Shown here: positions 32,748 through 39,718 of the stretch, piece after piece | How the letters are laid out: the number at the start of each line of letters is the position of its first letter | How positions within the stretch are numbered: position 1 is the first letter of the stretch | The notes under the pieces: model-generated | The model's database searches: none | Told to the model about the DNA's origin: nothing | What the model saw: only the letters and a program-made list of their open reading frames with translations | Source of the DNA: 13-2-20CM-66-19 sp036273735 | GTDB taxonomy: Bacteria; Pseudomonadota; Gammaproteobacteria; Steroidobacterales; Steroidobacteraceae | DNA: 41,423 nt | Direction: 5' to 3' | Assembly (NCBI GenBank): GCA_036273735.1 | Contig: DASUHA010000030.1 | Coordinates: forward strand, 1-41,423 | Program-made: the position numbers and the translations under genes

Positions 32748-34037
32748 GTGTCTGACCTCACGGTGCGCGCTCGCGCGCTGTCCTGGCGTCAGGCGCTGGC
32801 CATTGCGGTAGGCAACGGGCTGGAATTCTACGATTTCGTCACCTACGCCTTCTTCGCGACCCAGATCGGTCATACGTTCTTTCCCTCCAAGACGCCCGGC
32901 CTGAGCCTGCTCTCCTCGCTGGCCACGTTCGGAGTAGGTTTCCTGACGCGGCCGCTCGGGGCGATCGTGATCGGCCGATTCGGCGACCGGGCAGGGCGCA
33001 AGCCGGCGATGATGTTGTCCCTCAGCCTGATCGGATTGGCCCTCACGGGTCTCGCGCTCACTCCCTCGTATGCCTCGATCGGCACGCTCGCGCCCGTACT
33101 GGTCATCGTGTTCCGTTTGCTGCAGGGATTTGCGCTGGGCGGCGAGGTTGGGCCCAGCACGGCATTCCTGTTGGAGGCTGCCCCCGTCTCGCGGCGCGGA
33201 TTGTATGCGTCGTTACAGGCAACCAGCGCAGACTCCGCTGCACTCGTTGCGGGAGTCGTTGGAGTGATTCTCGCGAGCACGCTGGATGCGGGGCAACTGG
33301 ACGCCTGGGGCTGGCGCGTAGCGCTCCTGCTGGGTGTGTGCATCATTCCGTTTGCGTTCGTGTTGCGCCGCACATTGACCGAGACATTGACCGCACCCGC
33401 AGCGGCGGATTCCGGCAATGTGTCCACCGTGGGCTACGGCCGGATATTCCTGTTGGGACTCATGATGCTGAGCGCTGCGACGACGAACAATTACGTGCTC
33501 GAGTACATGACGACCTACGCGAGCAACACCCTGCGCATGCCGGCTGCGGTGTCCTTCGGCGCGACCGCCATGATCGGCGCCAGCGGGCTGGTTTGCGACA
33601 CTCTGGGCGGCTGGCTGTCGGACCGGCTTGGCCGCAAGCCCGTGATGATCATTCCCTGGGTCTTCCTGATCGTGGCCATATACCCCTCGTTCTGGATGCT
33701 CGAGCGGCTGCGGACCGGTGCGGCACTCCTTGCCGTGAGCGCCCTTCTCAACGGCATTCAGACGCTGTCGTCGGCGACCATCATCGTTGCCATTACCGAG
33801 TCGCTACCCAAGAAGGTTCGCTCGGGTGCTTTCGCCCTGATCTATGCCCTGGCGATCTCGGTATTCGGGGGATCCACGCAGTTTCTCGTGGCATGGATCA
33901 TTCATGTGACGGGTAATCCGGTGGCGCCGGCGTGGTACATGCTTGGGGCAGTGACCATCGGGCTCATCGCCATGTCGCTGCTTCCTGAGACGGCGCCGCG
34001 AGGGTGGCGCTCCGGCACCGGAGACTTATTGCAATAA
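32748..34037 (+). CDS. MFS transporter, metabolite:H+ symporter (MHS) type
   Basis: A 429-residue, twelve-helix transporter of the MHS branch, which includes citrate, proline/betaine and alpha-ketoglutarate permeases. Seen: VGNGLEFYDFVTYAFFATQI (the family's first-helix signature), GRFGDRAGRKPAMMLSLSLI between helices 2 and 3, RLLQGFALGGEVGPSTAFLL, and GGWLSDRLGRKPVMIIPWVF in the second half. It probably imports a carboxylate or amino-acid-like solute with protons. The start is uncertain: GTG 32748 and TTG 32742 both lie close to AAGG; the second would add two residues. It follows a strong hairpin, so it should have its own promoter; TAAGAT at about 32694 is a possible -10. Confidence 0.93.
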   Translation: MSDLTVRARALSWRQALAIAVGNGLEFYDFVTYAFFATQIGHTFFPSKTPGLSLLSSLATFGVGFLTRPLGAIVIGRFGDRAGRKPAMMLSLSLIGLALTGLALTPSYASIGTLAPVLVIVFRLLQGFALGGEVGPSTAFLLEAAPVSRRGLYASLQATSADSAALVAGVVGVILASTLDAGQLDAWGWRVALLLGVCIIPFAFVLRRTLTETLTAPAAADSGNVSTVGYGRIFLLGLMMLSAATTNNYVLEYMTTYASNTLRMPAAVSFGATAMIGASGLVCDTLGGWLSDRLGRKPVMIIPWVFLIVAIYPSFWMLERLRTGAALLAVSALLNGIQTLSSATIIVAITESLPKKVRSGAFALIYALAISVFGGSTQFLVAWIIHVTGNPVAPAWYMLGAVTIGLIAMSLLPETAPRGWRSGTGDLLQ

Positions 34038-34117
34038 ATCGGTGCACTCAACCGTCAGGATGGTTGTCGCTGCGGGCGAAACCAGAAGGTGGGCGAATCG
34101 TGGTGAGACAGAGGCTT

Positions 34118-34326
34118 CTACGCGACTTCTTCAGCGCCTTCGAGAATGCCGAGCCGACGCTCCGCGCTGACGCTATCGATGAATACCGCGAGCTCACGCT
34201 GCTGGCAAAGCTGCTGCAAGCCCGACCGGCTTTTGGGATACGCCCGGGCGTCTGCGGCGCCGTGCGCCTCCGCCCATGCGCACCAGAAAGCCGTTTGACA
34301 CCGTCCGGTGAATGGTGGGATAATCC
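34118..34326 (-). other. Possible coding remnant upstream of the toxin-antitoxin locus
   Basis: This 293-bp gap has no intact gene. On the minus strand one frame stays open for about 68 codons to a TAG at 34118-34120 and reads like protein (TAFWCAWAEAHGAADARAYP, then GLQQLCQQRELAVFIDSVSA, then ERRLGILEGAEEVA). There is no start codon in a good context, and the frame runs into the antitoxin promoter. It may be the 3' end of a gene truncated when the toxin-antitoxin block arrived. I recognise no family. Confidence 0.25.
34295..34324 (+). promoter_or_regulatory. Sigma70-type promoter of the vapB-vapC locus, apparently leaderless
   Basis: A perfect TTGACA (34295-34300), 18 bp spacer and GATAAT (34319-34324, 5 of 6 consensus) lie just before the antitoxin ATG at 34331. 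Transcription would start about 7 nt past the -10, at or next to the A of the ATG, leaving no leader and no ribosome site. The operator palindrome overlaps the -10 box. Confidence 0.8.
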
Positions 34327-34330
34327 CACC
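34314..34330. promoter_or_regulatory. Operator palindrome overlapping the vapB -10 box
   Basis: GGTGGGATAATCCCACC is a perfect 8-bp inverted repeat about a central A. It covers the -10 box and abuts the antitoxin start codon. Its place is as expected for autorepression by the antitoxin or antitoxin-toxin complex, whose SpoVT/AbrB-type domain binds DNA. Confidence 0.75.
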
Positions 34331-34558
34331 ATGATTCTTACCCTTGATGCAAAGCGACGCCTAACGGTTCCTGCAAATCTGGCCCCTGCCGAGCCGGGCG
34401 ACCACTTCATTGCGGAATTCGATCCGGAAGAGGATGCGATTGTCTTTCGTCGGCTTGCGAGGCGAGCCGACTGGTTGGCGGTTCTCAGGGCGTGCCCAGT
34501 GGAAATGGATGACGTACCGCAGCGCAGCCGTCAGCTCCCTAAGCGTCGCAGGCTGTGA
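34331..34558 (+). CDS. AbrB/MazE/SpoVT-type antitoxin (VapB-like)
   Basis: A 75-residue protein. Residues 1-45 (MILTLDAKRRLTVPANLAPA, EPGDHFIAEFDPEEDAIVFR) form a swapped-hairpin AbrB-type DNA-binding domain, with the characteristic basic K/R at the strand turn and the P-x-x-L segment. The C-terminal part (VEMDDVPQRSRQLPKRRRL) is the flexible toxin-binding tail. It neutralises the PIN toxin encoded next and represses the shared promoter. The ATG sits at the operator edge and has no ribosome site, consistent with leaderless translation. The toxin gene begins within its last codons (GTGA overlap). Confidence 0.92.
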   Translation: MILTLDAKRRLTVPANLAPAEPGDHFIAEFDPEEDAIVFRRLARRADWLAVLRACPVEMDDVPQRSRQLPKRRRL

Positions 34559-34983
34559 GCTGGCTGCTCGACGCCGACGTACTGAGCCAGCCTGCCAAGA
34601 AGAACGGCCACGCAGGCGTCATTGCGTGGCTCGAGCAGGAGAAGGACAACTGTTACACGAGTGCGATCGTGATCGCACAGCTCGCCTACTGGGTCCGCAG
34701 CAGGCGCGGCAAGCAGCGGGAGGCTTTGCAGGCCTGGCTCACTCGACTGATCGATGCGCTGCACGGACGCATTCTTGGCTTTAACGTCTCTGTGGCGCAT
34801 GTCTGGGCCGAGCAGCAGCACAAACTAGAAGAAATTGGCCAGCCGATGCCCGTAGAAGATAGCTACATCGCTGCGATCGCGATTCGGCATAACCTGACGG
34901 TGGCAACCGGGAACGAGAAGGACTTTCGGCGCCCCGGTATCAAACTGTTCAATCCGTTCGGGGAAAGTGGCTCCGAGGACTGA
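34555..34983 (+). CDS. vapC: PIN-domain toxin, VapC-like, with a substituted acidic residue
   Basis: A 142-residue PIN-domain protein, MSWLLDADVLSQPAKKNG onwards. VapC toxins are Mg2+-dependent RNases that cut specific RNAs and are held in check by VapB. Conserved acidic positions seen are Asp6 (LLDADVLS), Asp102 (VEDSYIAAIA) and Asp123 (TGNEKDFRRPG). At the second position, where the family has Glu in an I/L-x-E-L context, this protein has Gln42 (SAIVIAQLAYWV). That could weaken or abolish catalysis. GTG at 34555 overlaps the antitoxin's TGA by 4 bp, so translation is coupled. An IS3-family remnant follows 59 bp downstream. Confidence 0.92.
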   Translation: MSWLLDADVLSQPAKKNGHAGVIAWLEQEKDNCYTSAIVIAQLAYWVRSRRGKQREALQAWLTRLIDALHGRILGFNVSVAHVWAEQQHKLEEIGQPMPVEDSYIAAIAIRHNLTVATGNEKDFRRPGIKLFNPFGESGSED

Positions 34984-35042
34984 GCGGGCCGGCCAGCCAT
35001 GGGGCTTGCTGCCGGGAGCATGTCCACGAGTACCCCACGCGG

Positions 35043-35281
35043 CGATCATGGGTCTGTTCAAGACCGAAGTGATCCACGCTCGCGGTCCTTGGCGCTCTCT
35101 GGATGCGGTGGAATACGCGAGGCTCCAATGGGCGGATTGGTTCGACTACCGCCGCCTCCTCGAGCCCATCGGCCATGTGCCACCAGTGGAGCTCGAAGCG
35201 GAGTACTATCGCCAGCAATCCGGTCTGGCCCTCGCGGCCTGACCTAAACCCGGAGCTCTCCGGAGAACCCGGGGCGATTCG
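35043..35281 (+). mobile_element. IS3-family remnant: 3' end of transposase and right terminal repeat
   Basis: The frame around 35043-35242 reads GLFKTEVIHARGPWRSLDAV, EYARLQWADWFDYRRLLEPI, then VELEAEYYRQQ to a stop at 35240-35242. This is the C-terminal end of an IS3-group DDE integrase. After the stop, CTCTCCGGAGAACCCGGGGC and GATTC match the right inverted repeat of such elements. The DDE core and all of orfA are missing, so the element is dead. It may have brought in or mobilised the adjacent toxin-antitoxin pair. Confidence 0.85.
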
Positions 35282-35324
35282 GTTGACTGTGCTCCGCGGC
35301 AAGGCAGGGCAAAGTGGTGCGACC

Positions 35325-36092
35325 GTGCAATCCGAATCCTCCCAAGCGGTGAGCGAGCGCGAGCTTCTCGACAGGAATCGCAGCTACTACGACAAGCTGT
35401 GGTCCGACGCCCGCCTCGTCGAGCCCCAACGATTCAACACCTGGCCGCTGGTGCAATCGCTGCTGCCGACAGCGGCTCTGCGGCTCGAAGTGGCCCCGGG
35501 TCTACGACCAAGACTGCCGCTGGAGGGCACGCAGTTCCTGGATATCAGCGAGCCGGCCATCGCGAAGCTGCGCGGGCGCGGTGCGCAGGTCGCCATCGGC
35601 AAAGTCACGAGGCTCCCCTTTGCTGATAGCGCGTTCGATCTGGTATGTGCCTTCGACATCATCGAGCACGTCGATGACGACGATCGTGCTCTCTCTGAGG
35701 TGTCACGCGCCGCAAGGCCCGGCGGAGCAGTCCTGGTTTCGATGCCGCTGCACCCCGAGTATTGGACCTCGTTCGATGAGCTCGTAGGCCATAAGCGGCG
35801 CTACGAACCTACAGAGCTGCCCTCCAAGCTGGCGGCGCATCATCTGACGGTGGAGCGCAGCGCTGTGTACGGAATGCAACCGCGCTCGTCTAAGTTGGTT
35901 GACCTCGGCATGTGGTGGCTGTTGAACGATCGCGAGCGAGCCATGTGGTGGTACAACCGGGTCATCATGCAATTGGGGTTGCTCTTCCAGAAGCGACTCA
36001 GACTCGAGCCCGGAATGGTGTCGACGGACGGCGTCGATGAGATCCTGCTGGTGTGTCGCAAGCAGGGTGCAGTTGGCGCAGACGGCTCATGA
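35325..36092 (+). CDS. Class I SAM-dependent methyltransferase
   Basis: A 255-residue methyltransferase. The N-terminal ERELLDRNRSYYDKLWSDAR, VEPQRFNTWPLVQSLLP precedes a SAM motif I of the form LRLEVAPGLRPRLPLEG. Next come LDISEPAIAKLRGRGAQ, GKVTRLPFADSAFDLVCAFD, IIEHVDDDDRALSEVSRAAR (post I-II) and PGGAVLVSMPLHPEYW. Later, VGHKRRYEPTEL, YGMQPRSSKLVDLG and MWWYNRVIM are characteristic of one broad uncharacterised subfamily; the substrate is unknown. The start is uncertain: GTG 35325 is proposed because the family begins near there, but TTG 35283 and GTG 35289 are open. The upstream reading goes into the IS remnant. Confidence 0.88.
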   Translation: MQSESSQAVSERELLDRNRSYYDKLWSDARLVEPQRFNTWPLVQSLLPTAALRLEVAPGLRPRLPLEGTQFLDISEPAIAKLRGRGAQVAIGKVTRLPFADSAFDLVCAFDIIEHVDDDDRALSEVSRAARPGGAVLVSMPLHPEYWTSFDELVGHKRRYEPTELPSKLAAHHLTVERSAVYGMQPRSSKLVDLGMWWLLNDRERAMWWYNRVIMQLGLLFQKRLRLEPGMVSTDGVDEILLVCRKQGAVGADGS

Positions 36093-36123
36093 CCCGATGA
36101 TCTATCGTCCGCTCCCGCTCCGG

Positions 36124-37374
36124 CTAGCGGAGGTTTAGATCCAGGGCGGCCGTCAGCTGCGCGGACTCAGCGGCTTCGGTATGGCGAAAGCCGCGCTCCG
36201 GAAGGAGGAGCACGAGGGCCGCCGAGACCAGGTATAGCGCAAAAATCACTGCGAAAGTTGCCCGGGCGCTTGTGCCGGCGATGAGCGCGATCGCGAAAGT
36301 CGGAATGAAGAATCCGCCGGCGGTCTGCAGGAGGCTCACGATGCCGCCCGCACTGCCGCCGTAGGTCGTGCCGATCTCGCGCAACATGATGGGCAGAGGC
36401 AGGGTGAGCGTCAGCATGCCGTTCACGAGAAAGACGCCGAGCATCACGCAGATCCAGGTCATCGGCCCGAACGGAACGGCGAGCGCCGCGAGCAGCAGAG
36501 CGGCTCCCATGATGACCGTCGAGGCGAGCCAGATCCTGATTCCGGGTAGCTGCCTGAGGATCATCGGCATGACGGAGCACCCCAGCGCCGCACCCAAGCC
36601 GAGAGGAATGCCGAGGAGACCCGCCTGCAAGGGGCTCGCGTGCCTCACCTGAATCAAAGCGCCAGGCAGGCTACCTGAGGTCGCGACGACGCCGGCAAAA
36701 AGGAACAATGCAGCGATGCCTGCGACCCACACGTGCCGGTTGCGCGCCGCCGTGCCGAGGAACTGGAGAACCCGTTGCGGTGGTGCGTCGGCTTGGCCCT
36801 TGGGTTTCGCCCGGAATCCGATGAGAAACCAGACCGTGGAGATGGAAAACACGACCCAACCGACGGTGAACACCCCTCGCAGAGACGTCGAAAGAGGTGC
36901 GGTCGCTTCCCCAACGCCGATGCCGAGTCCGGCGCTCGCGATGAACACGCCCATCGCGAGCGGCATGTGCGCGGGCTTGAACCACGTGCCGAGAATTTTG
37001 GGGCCGAGCGTGTTGACGAATGCCATCGAAAAGCCAAACGCGAGCATCCAGGCGAAGAGGCTCATGAAGTCCGAAGAGGCATAGGCCCTGCCGATGACTC
37101 CGACGCAACTCACGAGGAGCAGCACGCTGCCGACCGCCCTCGTACCGAACCGGTCCGCGAGCATCCCGACAGGAATGCCGAACAGGAAGTTCACGAGGAA
37201 CGGCGCGAACAGGCACGTCGCGAATTCCATGGGGTCGAGGCGGAGAGCCGACATGAGGCTCCCGCTCACGCCTGCCAGCTGGAACTCGGCGAAATTGATC
37301 ATGAAGAACAGGAACCCCATGATGGCGAGGATCATCCAACGATATGGGTCTTCGCCGTGGCGATGGGGCGTCAT
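36124..37374 (-). CDS. MFS transporter
   Basis: A 416-residue, twelve-helix major-facilitator protein of the cyanate/nitrate-type group by general look. Features: WMILAIMGFLFFMINFAEFQ, the loop motif GMLADRFGTRAVGSVLLL between helices 2 and 3, GPKILGTWFKPAHMPLAMGV (the GRAM-type turn seen in NarK/CynX relatives), SAGLGIGVGEATAPL and a second half with FLVNGMLTLTLPLPIML. The substrate is not known. There is no clear ribosome site before the ATG at 37374. It converges with the methyltransferase gene 31 bp away. The 292 bp to the divergent gene at 37667 hold no recognised gene; a small GCGCCA-TC-TGGCGC hairpin occurs near 37502-37515. Confidence 0.93.
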   Translation of the reverse strand: MTPHRHGEDPYRWMILAIMGFLFFMINFAEFQLAGVSGSLMSALRLDPMEFATCLFAPFLVNFLFGIPVGMLADRFGTRAVGSVLLLVSCVGVIGRAYASSDFMSLFAWMLAFGFSMAFVNTLGPKILGTWFKPAHMPLAMGVFIASAGLGIGVGEATAPLSTSLRGVFTVGWVVFSISTVWFLIGFRAKPKGQADAPPQRVLQFLGTAARNRHVWVAGIAALFLFAGVVATSGSLPGALIQVRHASPLQAGLLGIPLGLGAALGCSVMPMILRQLPGIRIWLASTVIMGAALLLAALAVPFGPMTWICVMLGVFLVNGMLTLTLPLPIMLREIGTTYGGSAGGIVSLLQTAGGFFIPTFAIALIAGTSARATFAVIFALYLVSAALVLLLPERGFRHTEAAESAQLTAALDLNLR

Positions 37375-37666
37375 GCGGTTGTTCTATTTGTTTATGGGCA
37401 CAGTGCAGCTGCTCTGACCGGAGCGTAGTCCGATCGGCCGGGCAAGTCCAACCGTGCACGCAATGCCCGGGTAGCTCAACAAAAACAATAGGTTGCGTTC
37501 GGGCGCCATCTGGCGCGTGGTCTACCCCTACTTGGGCGGAGCACGACATCGGAATGCACCGCGCTCGAGCATGCCAACCATATTTGAAACCCTGCGTCTA
37601 ACGATATGAGGGTGGCGGTATGACGTAGGGGATTGTGTGGCATCGCTCCGGCATGAAGATGACCTT

Positions 37667-38380
37667 ATGACCCCGACGGTCCTCATCACCTCCGCCCTTT
37701 CACCGCCGGCGAACACGCCGGCGCTTCGGATGACCGGCAGCGGCATCAGGACCATAACGACCAAAGCCGCGATTTTCTTCTGGGTGGGGCAGGGACGGAA
37801 GAACATTGTGGTCTGTGACTCGACCGGCTCGAGTGTGCTCACCCCGGAGGAGCTGTCGAGCATTCAGCGGCTCGGCATAGGGATCGAGCAGCTCGCATTC
37901 AAGCAAGACGATGCGCTGGTCGTTGAGAAGGGGAAAGCGTTCGCGGAGGGCAAACTGATCGAATTCGCGATTCGCAATTCCGAGCTCCTGAACAGGAGCG
38001 GCCATTTCTTCAAATGCACCGGCAAGATCTTCTGCAGGAACTTCACCCAGATCTGGGATCTCATCGTCAAGAACAATATCGGCACCATGTTCTGGAAGCT
38101 GTACGAGCATGCCCTGGTCGACAGGAACCTCGCCGATGCGCGCTTCTTCTACACCTCCATTGCCGACTTCCAGCGACTGGCGCTTGCAGCCTACGGGCGG
38201 GCAACCGAATCTCAGATCCTCGAGCATCTGCTTGCCGTGAGCCTGCATGGGCAGTTGCGCATGGGGGCCAGTCTCCGTCCCCTGCTGTCAGGGTTCTCGG
38301 GCGGACTCGGCCTGCAGTCCGAAGAGCATTACCTGGGCAACCTCGACCTGACATATCCGTGCTGGTATTCCCTCCGCTGA
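37667..38380 (+). CDS. Polysaccharide-cluster-type protein, possibly a glycosyltransferase
   Basis: A 237-residue protein, MTPTVLITSALSPPANTPAL onwards. Segments TVLITSAL, IFFWVGQGRKNIVVCDSTGS, EKGKAFAEGKLIEFAIRNSE, GHFFKCTGKIFCRNFTQIWD, DARFFYTSIADFQRLALAAY and LEHLLAVSL follow the order of an uncharacterised glycosyltransferase-like family found in exopolysaccharide and LPS clusters. This is recognised by pattern only. No signal peptide or membrane segment. ATG 37667 is taken as start; in-frame GTG 37637, which has AGGGGA 5-7 bp upstream, is a serious alternative. It has no sugar genes beside it, which is unusual for the family. Confidence 0.75.
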   Translation: MTPTVLITSALSPPANTPALRMTGSGIRTITTKAAIFFWVGQGRKNIVVCDSTGSSVLTPEELSSIQRLGIGIEQLAFKQDDALVVEKGKAFAEGKLIEFAIRNSELLNRSGHFFKCTGKIFCRNFTQIWDLIVKNNIGTMFWKLYEHALVDRNLADARFFYTSIADFQRLALAAYGRATESQILEHLLAVSLHGQLRMGASLRPLLSGFSGGLGLQSEEHYLGNLDLTYPCWYSLR

Positions 38381-38551
38381 TGAGGTAAGGATACCCGGTG
38401 CTATTCCGCCCGCATCCTCGCGGAGTGACTGGCGGCAATTGAGCCGAGGTATGGATACCTTGCAAGCAGGCCGGACGTTATCATTGTGATTTCACCACTC
38501 GCTCGCTCGGCGGCTGAGGCGGATTCGCTGTCCGCCAGGGGAACTTGAGCT

Positions 38552-39706
38552 ATGTCCTACCTAGAGAGTCGGCCGCAGGTTCGCGCATTGCGGAGCCAGC
38601 AGATCAGGGACGTCGCCGATGCGGCCCTCGGCTCGAAAGACGTTCTGGCGTTCTGGTTCGGCGAATCCCACCTTCCGACTCCCGAAGCCATTCGTGCGGC
38701 CGGTGCGGCCGCCCTCATGGACGGCGGCACGTTCTATACGCCCAATCTCGGCCTGCCCGAGCTGCGGGAAGACATCGCCTCCTACCTTTCCCGCTGGCAT
38801 CGACCGATTGCAGCCGAGCGGATCGTCGTGACGAGCTCCGGGGTGTCGGCTTTGATGATCACGTTGCAGGCCATAGTCGGGCCCGGTGACTCGGTCGTCG
38901 CGGTCACTCCGGTGTGGCCGAACCTTTGCGAGATCCCCAAGATCATGGGAGCCGAGGTGACTTCGGTGCCGTTGCAATTCGGGCCGAATGGATGGCAGCT
39001 CGATCTCGACCGTCTGATCGGCGCGATCAGGCCGGGGGTGGCAGCGGTAGTGATCAACAGTCCGAACAACCCCACGGGCTGGACACTGACCCGCGCGGAG
39101 CAGGAAGCAATCCTGGCTCGTTGCCGGGATCTGGGGACCTGGCTGATCGGAGATGATGTCTACGAGCGTCTGTATTTTCGTGCCCCGACCGCGCCTTCAT
39201 TCCTGGACATCGCGGATCCTTCCGACCGCTTCATCTCATGCAATTCGTTCTCGAAGGCGTGGCGAATGACGGGCTGGCGGATCGGTTGGGCCGCCATTCC
39301 CCGAGAACTCGCGGCGAGCTACGCCAAATTGATCGAATACAACACTTCGTGCGTTCCGAGCTTCGGGCAAAGCGCCGCACGAGTGGCATTGACCCAATGC
39401 GAGGCCGATGTGGCCTACTTGGTCGCTGAGATCGCGGCGAATCAAAAGCGCCTTTACGAGCGCTTGTCGACCGTGGTGCGCGTGGAGCTGGGCGCCCCCG
39501 CGCCCGGTGGCATGTATGCCTTCTTTCGAATCAGAGGGCTGAGCGACAGTTTGTCGTTCTGCAGGCAGCTCGTTGCCGAGGCGCGGGTCGGACTCGCTCC
39601 CGGATCGGCATTCGGCGATGATTCCAGGGAGTTTGTCCGGTGGTGCATTGCCACGGACCCCCGCAAACTCGAGGCAGGGCTGGATCGATTCGTGTCCCAT
39701 CTTTGA
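38552..39706 (+). CDS. PLP-dependent aminotransferase (class I/II)
   Basis: A 384-residue fold-type I aminotransferase. Visible: the N-terminal arm with ALGSKDVLAFWFGESHLPTP, YTPNLGLPELREDIASYL, VTSSGVSALMITLQA, VINSPNNPTGWTLTRAEQEA (the NPNNPTG motif as SPNNPTG), LIGDDVYERLYF and the Schiff-base lysine in NSFSKAWRMTGWRIGWA. A final Arg for the substrate carboxylate is in FVRWCIATDPRKLEAGL. It converts an amino acid and a 2-oxo acid; the donor is not clear (aspartate, branched-chain or aromatic). A weak site (GGGGAACTTGAGCT) precedes the ATG. It is convergent with the FAD/ADC fusion gene, 12 bp apart. Confidence 0.95.
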   Translation: MSYLESRPQVRALRSQQIRDVADAALGSKDVLAFWFGESHLPTPEAIRAAGAAALMDGGTFYTPNLGLPELREDIASYLSRWHRPIAAERIVVTSSGVSALMITLQAIVGPGDSVVAVTPVWPNLCEIPKIMGAEVTSVPLQFGPNGWQLDLDRLIGAIRPGVAAVVINSPNNPTGWTLTRAEQEAILARCRDLGTWLIGDDVYERLYFRAPTAPSFLDIADPSDRFISCNSFSKAWRMTGWRIGWAAIPRELAASYAKLIEYNTSCVPSFGQSAARVALTQCEADVAYLVAEIAANQKRLYERLSTVVRVELGAPAPGGMYAFFRIRGLSDSLSFCRQLVAEARVGLAPGSAFGDDSREFVRWCIATDPRKLEAGLDRFVSHL

Positions 39707-39718
39707 GAGCTGGAGCGC

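Noticed and set aside
36093..36123. Hairpin-like CCGCT...AGCGG between convergent genes
   Set aside because: Stem too short to call a terminator.
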